A DNA stretch of 64,000 bases from Burkholderia pyrrocinia (GTDB lineage: Bacteria; Pseudomonadota; Gammaproteobacteria; Burkholderiales; Burkholderiaceae): assembly GCF_022809715.1 (NCBI RefSeq), contig NZ_CP094460.1, forward strand, positions 2,852,001 to 2,916,000, given 5' to 3'. A program made the position numbers and the translations under genes. How positions within the stretch are numbered: the stretch's first letter is position 1; each line of letters begins with the position of its first letter. Below, piece after piece: positions 1 to 7,832 of this stretch. The notes under the pieces are model-generated. The model ran no database searches, was not told where the DNA came from, and saw nothing but the letters and a program-made list of their open reading frames with translations.

Positions 1-560
1 AGTCGAGCATCGACGAGTATCAGCGGCTGTCGCGGATGATCGAGGACATGCTGTTTCTCGCGCGCTCGGAACAGGCCGGCACGTCGATCAGCGTGCGGCG
101 CCTGAATGCGGCGGAAGAGGCCGGGCGTGTCGCCGGCTACTACGAGTCGCTTGCGGAGGATGCGAGCGTATCGGTGAAGGTCGACGGCCATGCGTGGGTC
201 GATGCGGATCTCACGCTGTACCAGCGCGCGTTGAGCAACTTGCTGTCCAATGCGCTCGCCTACGCGCCGCGCGGCAGCGTCGTGGCGATCGACTGCGTGG
301 AGCAGGGTGGGGCGACGACGATCGCCGTGTCGGACACGGGGCCTGGCATTGCCGCGGAGCATGTCGGGCGGATCTTCGAGCGCTTCTATCGCGTCGATCC
401 GTCGCGGCACAATTCGGCGTCGGGGACGGGGCTCGGCCTCGCGATCGTCCGGTCGATCATGGACAACCACGGCGGCGAATGCGGCGTCGACAGCGATCCC
501 GGCCGGCGCACGACGTTCTGGCTGCGCTTTCCACGACGGCCGGCCACCATCGGCACCTGA
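1..560 (+). CDS. Sensor histidine kinase, C-terminal part (heavy-metal type)
   Basis: The reading frame is open from the window edge, so only the 3' part is present. It starts just after the phospho-accepting helix: the stretch [13 protein letters not shown] is typical of the HisKA end in CusS/IrlS-type heavy-metal sensor kinases. The HATPase domain follows, with the N box ([11 protein letters not shown]), G1 box (DTGPGIA), F box (FERFYRVD) and G2 box (GTGLGLAIV). It would phosphorylate an OmpR-type response regulator, probably encoded just upstream of the window. Three inverted repeats resembling cop/cus boxes lie within the next 1.4 kb and are the natural targets of such a regulator. The kinase class is well supported; the metal signal is inferred. 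Confidence 0.9.
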   Translation, partial: SSIDEYQRLSRMIEDMLFLARSEQAGTSISVRRLNAAEEAGRVAGYYESLAEDASVSVKVDGHAWVDADLTLYQRALSNLLSNALAYAPRGSVVAIDCVEQGGATTIAVSDTGPGIAAEHVGRIFERFYRVDPSRHNSASGTGLGLAIVRSIMDNHGGECGVDSDPGRRTTFWLRFPRRPATIGT

Positions 561-642
561 CATCGCGGTCGGGCACGCCCGCGCGTTCGCCGCCAGGCGT
601 TTGCGCGCGGCACGTTGCCCGTTGTCATGCGACCGAGCGGCA

Positions 643-927
643 TCAACGCGTCGCCAGGTTGTCGTGGTTATCGGCCTGCGGTGCCTTCTCGCCGCCATGC
701 GCCGAAATCCCGTGAAGCTCCTTGTTGCGCGCGATCATCTCGGCGGTCGGCGGGTACTGCGTCTTGCTCGTCGGCACGATGCCGTCGTGCTGCGCCTGCT
801 TCAGTTCGTTGACGACCTGCGCGCGGGTCTTGCCCTGCGTTTGCGTCTGCGCGAATGCGGCCTGCGTGGCCAGGCCGAGCGACAGCGTGGCGGTGACGAA
901 CAGTGCTGCGAGTTTTGCGGTCTTCAT
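643..927 (-). CDS. DUF4148 small secreted protein
   Basis: A 94-residue protein with a clear Sec signal peptide (Lys, hydrophobic core, cleavage near AFA-QTQ). The mature part is short and polar and carries the DUF4148 pattern: TRAQVVNELKQAQHDG, then a Pro/Tyr stretch, then a His/Gly/Glu/Lys-Ala tail. The ATG at 927 is chosen because AAGGAGAG lies at the right distance upstream and the signal peptide begins there. DUF4148 proteins are abundant in Burkholderia and are exported, but their role is unknown. A second DUF4148 gene lies at 1987-2262, and both have a similar inverted-repeat operator upstream, so they may be co-regulated by the adjacent two-component system. Confidence 0.85.
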   Translation of the reverse strand: MKTAKLAALFVTATLSLGLATQAAFAQTQTQGKTRAQVVNELKQAQHDGIVPTSKTQYPPTAEMIARNKELHGISAHGGEKAPQADNHDNLATR

Positions 928-1228
928 TGAATGCTCTCCTTGACTCGATCTGGGTCGCCGGGTGGCGAACCATGGACCCAGTATGCGAAAGCAGCCGTGC
1001 GCCACCGTGATCGGGAGATGAAAAAAACGTCAGATTGCGAAAGGCGGCGGCGCGCCTTGCGTGCTGAGCGGCATGACGCAATCGTCATGTTCGCGTCATG
1101 GGTGCGATGAGCGGGAAGCGGAACATGAAGTCTGTCGATGGCTCGTGCGGCCGACGGCATTCGCGCCGTTCGCGACAGCAGCATCGAAAGCGGGCGGTCC
1201 TGTTCAGGTTTTCATTCCGGACCGAGAA
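928..1228. other. Divergent intergenic region
   Basis: This 301-bp region separates the minus-strand DUF4148 gene from the plus-strand lipoprotein gene. It carries one inverted repeat (1072-1089) described separately. A CATACT hexamer on the minus strand (980-985) could be a -10 element for the DUF4148 gene. I see no gene here. Confidence 0.5.
1072..1089. promoter_or_regulatory. cop/cus-box-like operator, copy 1
   Basis: Perfect inverted repeat CATGACG-CAAT-CGTCATG. The core ATGAC..GTCAT with this spacing resembles the cop/cus box recognised by CopR/CusR/IrlR-type response regulators (ATGACA-N4-TGTCAT). The same repeat recurs at 1892-1909, and a degenerate copy is at 1628-1645. It lies between two divergent genes. 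Confidence 0.55.
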
Positions 1229-1468
1229 GTGCATCATCCCGCTCTCCGTTTATCGTTGATCGCAGTCCTGATCGTCCCGTTGCTCGCGGGCTGCGCATCG
1301 CCACGTTCCGACACCGGCACGGCCGCGTCGGCCGCCGCACGCAAGCCGGTGCCGGCCGACCTCATGCCCGGCGAGCAGATCGACTATGCCGGGCACCGCT
1401 GCGGCAATCCGAACCTGTACGTGAAGACGCATCCGTGCCTGTTTCCGCAACGCAATCCAGCGCCGTGA
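1229..1468 (+). CDS. Small lipoprotein, unknown function
   Basis: About 79 residues starting at a GTG (1229). The N-terminus is a lipoprotein signal with hydrophobic LSLIAVLIVPLLAGC, where LAGC is a good lipobox and the Cys would be lipidated. The mature part is Ala-rich, then contains a conserved-looking C-terminus with two Cys residues (HRCGNPNLYVKTHPCLFP) that could form a disulfide. The frame stays open further upstream, but the residues before the GTG do not look like coding sequence and would bury the signal peptide. The ribosome-binding site is weak, so the start is uncertain. I do not recognise the family. Confidence 0.55.
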   Translation: MHHPALRLSLIAVLIVPLLAGCASPRSDTGTAASAAARKPVPADLMPGEQIDYAGHRCGNPNLYVKTHPCLFPQRNPAP

Positions 1469-1485
1469 TCGTCTGCCTCGCGACC

Positions 1486-1519
1486 AAAAAAAGGCCCGGT
1501 ACTCGATGAGTCCGGGCCT
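1486..1519 (-). terminator. Rho-independent terminator, minus strand
   Basis: Stem AGGCCCGG/CCGGGCCT (1492-1499 with 1512-1519), extended by ACTC/GAGT, followed on the minus strand by seven T residues (1486-1492). It is a textbook terminator for minus-strand transcription, but the only minus-strand coding signal upstream is the porin relic at 1675-1848. It is probably that dead gene's terminator, though it could serve a small RNA. Confidence 0.7.
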
Positions 1520-1627
1520 AACGCGTGATCGTGCCGTACGACAGCGATCCGCTGCGTGGATTGGAACAGGCATGGCCCGTTACCGTTCCGATCGTAGCGA
1601 AACGACGCATCGTGAGCCTGATCGGAA

Positions 1628-1645
1628 CATGAAATTTTTGTCATG
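1628..1645. promoter_or_regulatory. cop/cus-box-like operator, degenerate copy
   Basis: Imperfect inverted repeat CATGAAA-TTTT-TGTCATG with the same arm length and 4-bp spacing as the perfect copies at 1072-1089 and 1892-1909. Six of seven arm positions pair. No live gene starts close by, so it may be a leftover of the rearrangement that destroyed the porin gene. Confidence 0.4.
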
Positions 1646-1674
1646 CACGCGCGAGTGTGCCGCCGTCGCGATCG

Positions 1675-1848
1675 GAACCGGTGGCGCAACCCGAGATTGA
1701 CGATGCGTTGCGTGCGCGTGCCGCCGTAGCCATAGGAGTCGATCGACGCCTGCGTCGGTTGCGTGCCGCCGTCGAGCGTGCGCTGTTCCCCGTTCGAGCG
1801 TTACCACGCGCCGACCGCATAGCGATCGGTGCGCTTCGACAGCAATCA
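1675..1848 (-). pseudogene. Relic of the 3' end of an OmpC-type porin gene
   Basis: Read on the minus strand, this stretch gives LLSKRTDRYAVGAW, an in-frame TAA (1801-1803), then a Gly/Thr/Tyr-rich stretch and TQRIVNLGLRHRF. This is the last two to three beta strands of a Burkholderia OmpC-family porin; the intact porin at 35161-36288 has ALSKRTDVYAE and ends VGIRHRF. The normal stop after the terminal Phe is lost (CGA instead of TGA). Upstream the frame breaks at about 1848 and no further porin sequence is recognisable. The gene is therefore a short, decayed fragment with one nonsense mutation, one lost stop and most of its 5' part missing. Its terminator survives at 1486-1519. Confidence 0.75.
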
Positions 1849-1891
1849 ATGACGAATTTGATTCGCACTGCGACGCAGCGAATGCGTGAAC

Positions 1892-1909
1892 CATGACGAA
1901 ACCGTCATG
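1892..1909. promoter_or_regulatory. cop/cus-box-like operator, copy 2
   Basis: Perfect inverted repeat CATGACG-AAAC-CGTCATG, identical in both arms to the copy at 1072-1089. It ends 77 bp before the start of the second DUF4148 gene, a normal position for an activator site. Confidence 0.55.
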
Positions 1910-1986
1910 CCGGGATCACGATGCCGCACCGCCGCCGGATCAAAGTGAAGGCTCCTGTCACGGATTTCCGGCAAGGAGCGAACGCC

Positions 1987-2262
1987 ATGAACATTCCGCG
2001 GCCGATGATCGCCATGACCGTTGCCGCGCTGTCGATCGCGGCCTTCTCGCAGGCCTTTGCAGCGCAAGCGAAGACCCGGCAGGAAGTGCGTCGGGAACTG
2101 GTGCGCGCGCGGCACGACGGCGTGATCCCGAGCCCGAATCACGACTATCCGGCGAGCCCGGCGGCCGTCGCGCGCAATCAGGAAATCCATCGCTCGACGG
2201 TTCACCGGGGCGAGAAGGCACCGACGGTCGATGCGCACGACAACCGCTTCGCGGTGCGTTGA
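1987..2262 (+). CDS. DUF4148 small secreted protein
   Basis: A 91-residue exported protein. The signal peptide covers roughly residues 1-25 (cleavage near AFA-AQA). The mature part has the same DUF4148 pattern as the protein at 643-927: TRQEVRRELVRARHDGVIP, a Tyr-Pro segment, and a C-terminal RGEKAPTVDAHDN. The ATG at 1987 is preceded by AAGGAG at good spacing, which rules out the in-frame ATG at 1921. The two DUF4148 genes point away from each other and share operator copies, so joint control by the sensor-kinase system at the window start is likely but unproven. Confidence 0.88.
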   Translation: MNIPRPMIAMTVAALSIAAFSQAFAAQAKTRQEVRRELVRARHDGVIPSPNHDYPASPAAVARNQEIHRSTVHRGEKAPTVDAHDNRFAVR

Positions 2263-2328
2263 GCGTTCATCCACGGCCGGCTGCGGCGACGCGGTTCGGC
2301 CGGTTCCACCTCTGAAAGGGAGCGCGCC

Positions 2329-2832
2329 ATGCGCACTATCGCAACAGGAATCGTGCTGGCTGTCTGTTTGATGTCGACGGCCGCGATGGCGGCCGGCTGG
2401 CCGGAACGTGCGCTGTCGCATGCATCGGCGCATGACGCCGGCCGCCGCGCGAACGAGCGGATGCGCTGCGAGTTCGCGGCCGTGCGGTCGGGCGAGTGGA
2501 GCGCGACGTTCACGCGCGGGCAATGCGAGATCGACAACGGCCGGCTGACGTTCGTGCCAGCTGATGCGGGCGGCGAGGTGAAGGTCGCGGAGAAGCGGAT
2601 CGTGCTGGGCGATGTCCGTACCGCGTCGTATCAGTCGCGCAAGTTGAAGGAACAGCTGCAACTGACGACACGCGACGAAGTGATCGCGCTGAACGTGCTG
2701 ACCGACGACGGCAGCCGCAAATCGCGCGAGCATGCGATCGACCTGTGGGCCGCGCTGCGCAACGAGGGCGTCACGCCTGTGAACGGCACACGCATCGTCG
2801 ACACGTATCCGGCGGGCGCGACGACCTGGTAG
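2329..2832 (+). CDS. Secreted protein of unknown function
   Basis: A 167-residue protein with a signal peptide of about 22 residues (cleavage near AMA-AGW). The mature protein contains two cysteines (MRCEF and GQCEI) about 24 residues apart that could pair in the periplasm. The rest is a mix of charged and beta-prone segments, with no motif I recognise. The start has a good AAGGGAG site. It follows the DUF4148 gene by 66 bp on the same strand and may be co-transcribed with it, which would place it in the same envelope-stress or metal-response group. Confidence 0.8.
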   Translation: MRTIATGIVLAVCLMSTAAMAAGWPERALSHASAHDAGRRANERMRCEFAAVRSGEWSATFTRGQCEIDNGRLTFVPADAGGEVKVAEKRIVLGDVRTASYQSRKLKEQLQLTTRDEVIALNVLTDDGSRKSREHAIDLWAALRNEGVTPVNGTRIVDTYPAGATTW

Positions 2833-2850
2833 CCGGCGCGCCCGTTCCGG

Positions 2851-4146
2851 TCAAAGCTGCGCGAGCGCCTGGTCGAGATCGGCGAGCAGGTCGTCGATAT
2901 GCTCGATGCCGATCGACAGCCGCACCGTTTCCTCCTTCACGCCGGCCTTCGCGAGCTCGGCCGGCGACAGTTGCCGGTGCGTCGTCGATGCCGGGTGCGT
3001 CGCGAGCGACTTCGTATCGCCGATGTTGACGAGCCGGGTGAACAGCTTCAACGCGTCCTGGAACTTCGCGCCGCCGTCGCGGCCGCCCTTCACGCCGAAC
3101 GTCAGGATGCCCGGCGCGCGGCCCGACAGGTAGCGTGCGACGAGCGGGTGGTCGGGATGATCGGGCAGCCCCGCGTAGTTCACCCATTCGACCTGCTCGT
3201 GGCGCGCGAGATGCTGCGCGATCTTCAGTGCGTTGTCGCTGATCCGCTCGACGCGCAGCGCGAGCGTTTCGATGCCCTGCAGGATCTGGAATGCGTTGAA
3301 CGGCGAGATCGCCGCGCCCATGTTGCGCAGCGGTACCACGCGCGCGCGGCCGATATAGGCGGCCGGCCCGAACGCTTCCGTATAGACGACGCCGTGATAG
3401 CTGACGTCCGGTTCGTTCAGCCGCTTGAAGCGGTCCGCGTGCTCGGCCCACGGGAACTTGCCCGAATCGACGATCGCGCCGCCGAGGCTCGTGCCGTGCC
3501 CGCCGAGATACTTCGTCAGCGAGTGCACGACGATGTCCGCACCGTGCTCGAACGGGCGCAACAGGTACGGCGACGGCACCGTGTTGTCGACGATCAGCGG
3601 GATTCCGTGGCGATGCGCGACTTCCGCGAGCGCGGCGATGTCGGTGACGTTGCCGAGCGGGTTGCCGACCGATTCCGCGAAGATCGCCTTCGTGCGTGCG
3701 TCGATCAGCGGCTCGAACGACGCGGGGTCGCGCGGATCGGCGAAGCGCGTCGTGATCCCGTATTGCGGCAGCGTATGCGCGAACAGGTTGTAGGTGCCGC
3801 CGTACAGCGAACTCGCGGACAGGATGTTGTCGCCGGCCTCGGCGATCGTCTGGATCGCATACGTGACGGCGGATTGCCCCGACGCGAGCGCAAGCGCGCC
3901 GATGCCGCCCTCGAGCGCGGCGATCCGCTGCTCGAGCACGTCCGTCGTCGGGTTCATGATTCGCGTATAGATGTTGCCCTGGACCTTCAGGTCGAACAGG
4001 TCGGCACCGTGCTGCGTGTCGTCGAATGCGTACGCAACGGTCTGGTAGATCGGTACGGCGACCGCGCGCGTGGTCGGGTCGGGACGATAACCGCCGTGCA
4101 CGGCGATGGTTTCGAGGCGCCAGTTCGAAGAGGCCTGATCGGTCAT
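2851..4146 (-). CDS. metY: O-acetylhomoserine sulfhydrylase (PLP enzyme)
   Basis: A 431-residue member of the Cys/Met metabolism PLP-dependent family, matching the length of MetY rather than the shorter cystathionine enzymes. It makes homocysteine from O-acetylhomoserine and sulfide in the cytoplasm. Visible signatures are IYTRIMNPTTDVLEQRIAALE (residues 59-79), the GQSA phosphate-binding turn, the DNT(V) aspartate near residue 187, and SLTKYLGGHG with the PLP lysine at about residue 212. The gene diverges from an O-methyltransferase gene. A consensus TATAAT lies 50 bp upstream without a good -35, suggesting an activator such as a CysB-type regulator. Function is confident. Confidence 0.95.
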   Translation of the reverse strand: MTDQASSNWRLETIAVHGGYRPDPTTRAVAVPIYQTVAYAFDDTQHGADLFDLKVQGNIYTRIMNPTTDVLEQRIAALEGGIGALALASGQSAVTYAIQTIAEAGDNILSASSLYGGTYNLFAHTLPQYGITTRFADPRDPASFEPLIDARTKAIFAESVGNPLGNVTDIAALAEVAHRHGIPLIVDNTVPSPYLLRPFEHGADIVVHSLTKYLGGHGTSLGGAIVDSGKFPWAEHADRFKRLNEPDVSYHGVVYTEAFGPAAYIGRARVVPLRNMGAAISPFNAFQILQGIETLALRVERISDNALKIAQHLARHEQVEWVNYAGLPDHPDHPLVARYLSGRAPGILTFGVKGGRDGGAKFQDALKLFTRLVNIGDTKSLATHPASTTHRQLSPAELAKAGVKEETVRLSIGIEHIDDLLADLDQALAQL

Positions 4147-4195
4147 GGGTGCTCCGTCTGTTGTTGTGAAGTTCGAGAGGTACGGCCGTCCGGCG

Positions 4196-4201
4196 ATTAT
4201 A
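4196..4201 (-). promoter_or_regulatory. -10 element of metY promoter
   Basis: TATAAT on the minus strand, giving a predicted leader of roughly 43 nt. No recognisable -35 hexamer lies 16-18 bp upstream, so the promoter is probably activator-dependent. Confidence 0.5.
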
Positions 4202-4294
4202 GGAGCACGTTTGCCGCTGTCCTTAGAACGAATGGTTTGTTGCTTATGGGGATGCCGCGCATAGAATGTCTTTTCCGCAGACAGGAGGCGCGTG

Positions 4295-4963
4295 ATGGAT
4301 CAGGACCAGTGGAATCAGGTGGATGCGTATTTTTCCGCGACGCTCGTGCCGTCCGACGATGCGCTCGATGCCGCGCTGGTGGCCAGCAATGCGGCCGGGC
4401 TGCCCGCGATCAACGTCGCGCCGAACCAGGGCAAGCTGCTGCAACTGCTCGCGACGATACGCGGCGCGCGGCGCATCCTCGAGGTCGGCACGCTCGGCGG
4501 CTACAGCACGATCTGGCTCGCGCGCGCGTTGCCGCCGGGCGGTACGCTCGTGACGCTCGAACTGAACCCCGAGCATGCGAAGGTCGCGACGCGGAACATC
4601 GCGCGCGCCGGGTTCGCAGAGGTCGTGTCGGTGATCGTCGGCAACGCGAAGGACAGCCTCGCGCGGCTCGTCGATGCGGGTGACGCGCCGTTCGATTTCA
4701 TCTTCATCGATGCGGACAAGGACAACAACCCGGTCTATCTCGACGCGGCGCTGAAGCTGTCGCGGCCCGGTACGGTGATCGTCGTCGACAACGTCGTGCG
4801 CGGCGGGCGCGTGGCCGATCCGGACAATCGCGAGCCCGATGTGGTCGGCGTGCGGGAAGGCTTCGCGCGTCTCGTGGCCGAGCCGAAGCTCACGACGACG
4901 GCCGTGCAGACGGTCGGGCAGAAGGGCTGGGACGGGTTCTCGATTTCGATCGTCGGCGAGTGA
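4295..4963 (+). CDS. SAM-dependent O-methyltransferase, family 3
   Basis: A 222-residue class I methyltransferase of the caffeoyl-CoA/catechol O-methyltransferase family. Motif I is ILEVGTLGGYSTIWLA (SAM binding), the acidic end of strand 2 is LELNPEHA, and the metal-binding region is FIDADKDN followed by VDNVVRGG. These D and N positions coordinate the divalent cation in the family. The ATG at 4295 has AGGAGG six bases upstream; the GTG one codon earlier is too close. The gene stands alone, divergent from metY. The methyl acceptor cannot be predicted from sequence. Confidence 0.92.
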   Translation: MDQDQWNQVDAYFSATLVPSDDALDAALVASNAAGLPAINVAPNQGKLLQLLATIRGARRILEVGTLGGYSTIWLARALPPGGTLVTLELNPEHAKVATRNIARAGFAEVVSVIVGNAKDSLARLVDAGDAPFDFIFIDADKDNNPVYLDAALKLSRPGTVIVVDNVVRGGRVADPDNREPDVVGVREGFARLVAEPKLTTTAVQTVGQKGWDGFSISIVGE

Positions 4964-4978
4964 CGGGATGGCGGTGCG

Positions 4979-6237
4979 CTAGTTCGTGTCGGGATTCTTG
5001 TCGCTGCACTGGTCGGGATCGTCGCGCAGCACGATGCGGCGGATGCGGCCGTTGTCGTAGAACGGCACGTCGGGGCAGAACTTCATGCCGGCGTGCGTTT
5101 CCACGCGACCTTCTCGGTGCGCACGAGCGTCGGCGCGTGGCCGGGCGTGCCCGGCTTCCAGATGTCGATATATACACGCGTCATGGACGGCGAATCGCTC
5201 GCGTCGCAGCCTTTCGGGTCGCCCAGCGTTGAACGCAGCCCGGTGTCGGTTTGCTCGATGCGCTGCGGAAACTCGATATACCCGTCGCCGTAACCGGGCA
5301 TGACGTAGCAATAGCGGCGCGTGTTCCCGTCGAGCACGGGCAGCATGTAGCTGCTGGCCGAGTCGACCTCCTTCACGTCGTTGCTCTGCCAGCGGTAGGT
5401 CGTCACGCCGTGCTCGCAGCAACTCGCGCGCCAGCTTGTCCAGACGATCCGGTGCACGGGGTCGAAGTCCGGCGACGTGATTTCCTGTAGTCCTTTCGGC
5501 GCATCGACGAAGCGGCGCGTCGTCGGGTTGAAGATCCATGTCTGGTACGGAATGTTCGGACTGGCACCCATCGCTTGCGCGAGCATCAGGTCGGGCCAGC
5601 CGTCGAAGTTCACGTCGGCGAATTCAGGCGTGAACACGCTGCAGGTGCCTTGCGAATCGGTCGGCAGCGTTTGCACGAGGCGGCCGTGATCGTAAAGGCG
5701 GATCGCACTGACGTGCGGCACGTCGTTACACGAACCACTGTCGTCGGGCAACTTGTCCGCGACGAGGTGGATGTCGTAGGGGAACGGCCGGCCGTCGCGT
5801 TTCGGCGCGAGCGAGACGGGCAGCGTGCGCTTGCCGTCAGGCGAGGTCCACGTGCCGGCAACGGTGCCGTCGGGCGACCCGATGTGCCACGTGCCCGTCA
5901 CGCGGTCAGCATTCGTCTTCGCACCGTTGTCGCGTTCCGACAGCGTCGTGCCGTGCGAATCGAACGACCCCTTTAGCGCGAGCCGATAGCGTTTGTCGGC
6001 CGCGCAGGGCGCATAGCAATACCAGCCGGACATTGCATCGGCGACGCGCGAAAGCGAGACTTCGACGTGCCGGTTGCCGATCGTGCCGATCCAGTTGCGC
6101 GACTAGAACGGGAATTCGACTGGGTCGTCGGCGTTCGCTGCACGGGCAGGCAGACACGCGAATGTGGTGACGGCGATCAGCGCGAACGAAAGCGCGAAAC
6201 GCCAGCCGCGCGATGTGTCGATTGACGGGAGATGCAT
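4979..6237 (-). pseudogene. Secreted protein gene inactivated by amber codon and frameshift
   Basis: The gene starts at 6237 with a signal peptide (hydrophobic FALSFALIAVTTFACLPARAANA). It is interrupted at codon 45 by TAG (6103-6105), just after PVEFPF; the frame then continues intact with SRNWIGTIGNRHVEVSLSRVADAMSGW for over 300 codons. Near 5085-5090 a one-base loss shifts the frame, giving an early TGA at 5083. In the shifted frame the true C-terminus continues as MKFCPDVPFYDNGRIRRIV to the TAG at 4979. The protein is Cys- and Trp-rich, and a segment (TPEFADVNFDGWPDLM) resembles FG-GAP/VCBS-type beta-propeller repeats. Two independent lesions make it non-functional unless suppressed. Restart at the internal ATG (6033) would lack the export signal. 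Confidence 0.8.
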
Positions 6238-6293
6238 GGGTCGGTCCTCGGTTTGTTATGGTTTTTTTGGCGTGCATCGGCACGCCACGCGCG

Positions 6294-7442
6294 TCAGCGG
6301 TTTCCCGACGCATCGGCCCGGCGATACAGGCGCGGCCATTGATCCTGCAACAGGCCGTTGCAGGTGCCGTGCGTCGCGATGTCGGCGAGCAGGAAGCGCC
6401 GGCCGTCGAAGATCCACGACGCGGTCGAGCCGCAATCGCCGGCACTGCGCAGGCGGACCTTGCTCGACAGCATCGCGCTGGCGGGATCGTAGCCGGCGTC
6501 GGTCAGTTCGTTCGCGAACGACGCGGAATCGAGGCCCGCATTCGCGTTCTCGCCGAAGTTCATCGCCGTCGGTGCATATGGCGCCGACCGTCGCACGCGG
6601 TACCAAAGGTCGGTGTGGTTATACAGGCTGCTGGTCTGGCACGGGATCGCGACGAGCGCCTCGTCGGCCGAGATCGCCACGGCGCGTGACGCCTTCCTGC
6701 GGTCGCCGGCCGACATTTCGTCTTCGACATCGGCCGCGCATTGCTTCGCGTCGGTGCCGAACTTCGCGAGCACGGCATCGACGAGCGGGCGCTGTTCGGC
6801 GGCCGACAGGCCGGCGACGGGCGGCGCCGGAACGACGGCGGGCGGTAATGCCGGCGCGGCCGGCACCGACGAAGCGGGCCGGTTGCCGGGGCGCAGCAGC
6901 GCCGTGACCGTGCCGACGCGGCCCTGCGTGTCGTCGATCAGCAGCAGCGCGGCATTCAATCCCGACAGCGGCGTGCGCGGCGTTTGCGCCGACGCCGGAT
7001 CGCCGAAGCTCAGCAGTTGCGCATTGCGCGACGCGGCGAGCCATGCGGCAACCGTTGCCGGATCGCTCGTCCGGATTCGGAACGGGTGCGGGTCGTCACT
7101 GTCCGGCTTGTCGCCGAACGCATGCCATTGGGCCGGCATCGCATCGAACGGGCGACCATCGGTGCGTGCCGTGCGCAGATCCAATGGCGCCGACGCGAAG
7201 ATGTCGAGCGACGGTTGCGCGTCGGGGCCGGCATCGCGCGTCACGCGCAGGATCAGGCTGGTGCGTGCATCGTCGATATCGTCGGCGTGGCTTTCGGCAA
7301 TGCAGCGGTTGCCGTTGTCGCAGACGACCGACCAGCTCTTGAAGTCGCGCTCGACCGGCGGCCGCGCGAGCGGGCGTGCCTGTGCGGCGAGCGGAGAAGC
7401 GGCGAGGAGGGCGGCGAGGGCAAGCGAAAGGCGGTGCGACAT
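6294..7442 (-). CDS. DUF1176 secreted protein
   Basis: A 382-residue exported protein. A signal peptide covers about residues 1-22 (cleavage near AQA-RPL). The mature sequence has the features of the DUF1176 family: an early FKSWSVVCDNGNRCIAE segment with two Cys, then a second half with YNHTDLWYRV, RLRSAGDCGSTASWIFDGRRFLLAD and a Trp-Pro-Leu-Tyr-Arg ending. The middle (about residues 195-225) is a Pro/Ala linker between two similar modules. The start at 7442 is chosen because the signal peptide begins there. The function of DUF1176 proteins is unknown. It follows the pseudogene's promoter region on the same strand, so the two may once have formed one unit. Confidence 0.88.
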   Translation of the reverse strand: MSHRLSLALAALLAASPLAAQARPLARPPVERDFKSWSVVCDNGNRCIAESHADDIDDARTSLILRVTRDAGPDAQPSLDIFASAPLDLRTARTDGRPFDAMPAQWHAFGDKPDSDDPHPFRIRTSDPATVAAWLAASRNAQLLSFGDPASAQTPRTPLSGLNAALLLIDDTQGRVGTVTALLRPGNRPASSVPAAPALPPAVVPAPPVAGLSAAEQRPLVDAVLAKFGTDAKQCAADVEDEMSAGDRRKASRAVAISADEALVAIPCQTSSLYNHTDLWYRVRRSAPYAPTAMNFGENANAGLDSASFANELTDAGYDPASAMLSSKVRLRSAGDCGSTASWIFDGRRFLLADIATHGTCNGLLQDQWPRLYRRADASGNR

Positions 7443-7662
7443 GACGGTTCGTATCGGCAGTGAACGGGCGGGCGGAAGACGTCGGACTGCAAGCGCATCG
7501 TCAGAAAGCGGTGCACGTCGCGTGCGGCGGCGCATGACGCGGCGCGCTTTGCAGAACGGGATCAAGTATACCGCCGCAACGGATGGCGTTCGGCGCGACG
7601 ACGCGTAGTGTGCGGGCACGCACGTTGCTCACCGGCAGCGGGCGGGTGCGTGCAGACGTGGA

Positions 7663-7694
7663 AACGGCGCGATGCCCGCAGGCATCGCGCCGTT
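7663..7694 (-). terminator. Terminator of the rtcB transcript
   Basis: Perfect 14-bp stem AACGGCGCGATGCC with GGCATCGCGCCGTT and a CGCA loop, six bases past the end of the small gene at 7701. On the minus strand the stem ends in TTT, so the U tract is short. Confidence 0.65.
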
Positions 7695-7700
7695 CGTCTT

Positions 7701-7832
7701 TCATCGACCGTCGAGTACGTCGCGCAGGAACGTATCGAGCATCGCCACGTCGCCCCACGGCCGCTTGTATTCGCGATCGTGTTCGGCATCGGCGAGCATC
7801 GTCTCGACGAGCGCGTGGATCGCGGGCCGCAC
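7701..7832 (-). CDS. Small protein translationally coupled to rtcB
   Basis: A 43-residue open frame running from the end of rtcB to the terminator. Its likely GTG start (7832) overlaps the rtcB stop as TAGTG, typical of translational coupling; another GTG five codons earlier is possible. The predicted product, with segments RPAIHALVETMLADAEHD and MLDTFLRDVLDGR, reads as two amphipathic helices with sensible codon usage. I do not recognise it. It could be an accessory factor for RtcB, or the remnant of a longer gene. The coding call is based on frame, coupling and composition only. Confidence 0.5.
   Translation of the reverse strand: MRPAIHALVETMLADAEHDREYKRPWGDVAMLDTFLRDVLDGR

Noticed and set aside
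6262..6287. GC-rich hairpin TGGCGTGC/GCACGCCA next to seven T residues
   Set aside because: The T run precedes the hairpin on the plus strand and becomes an A run after it on the minus strand, so it cannot work as a terminator in either direction.
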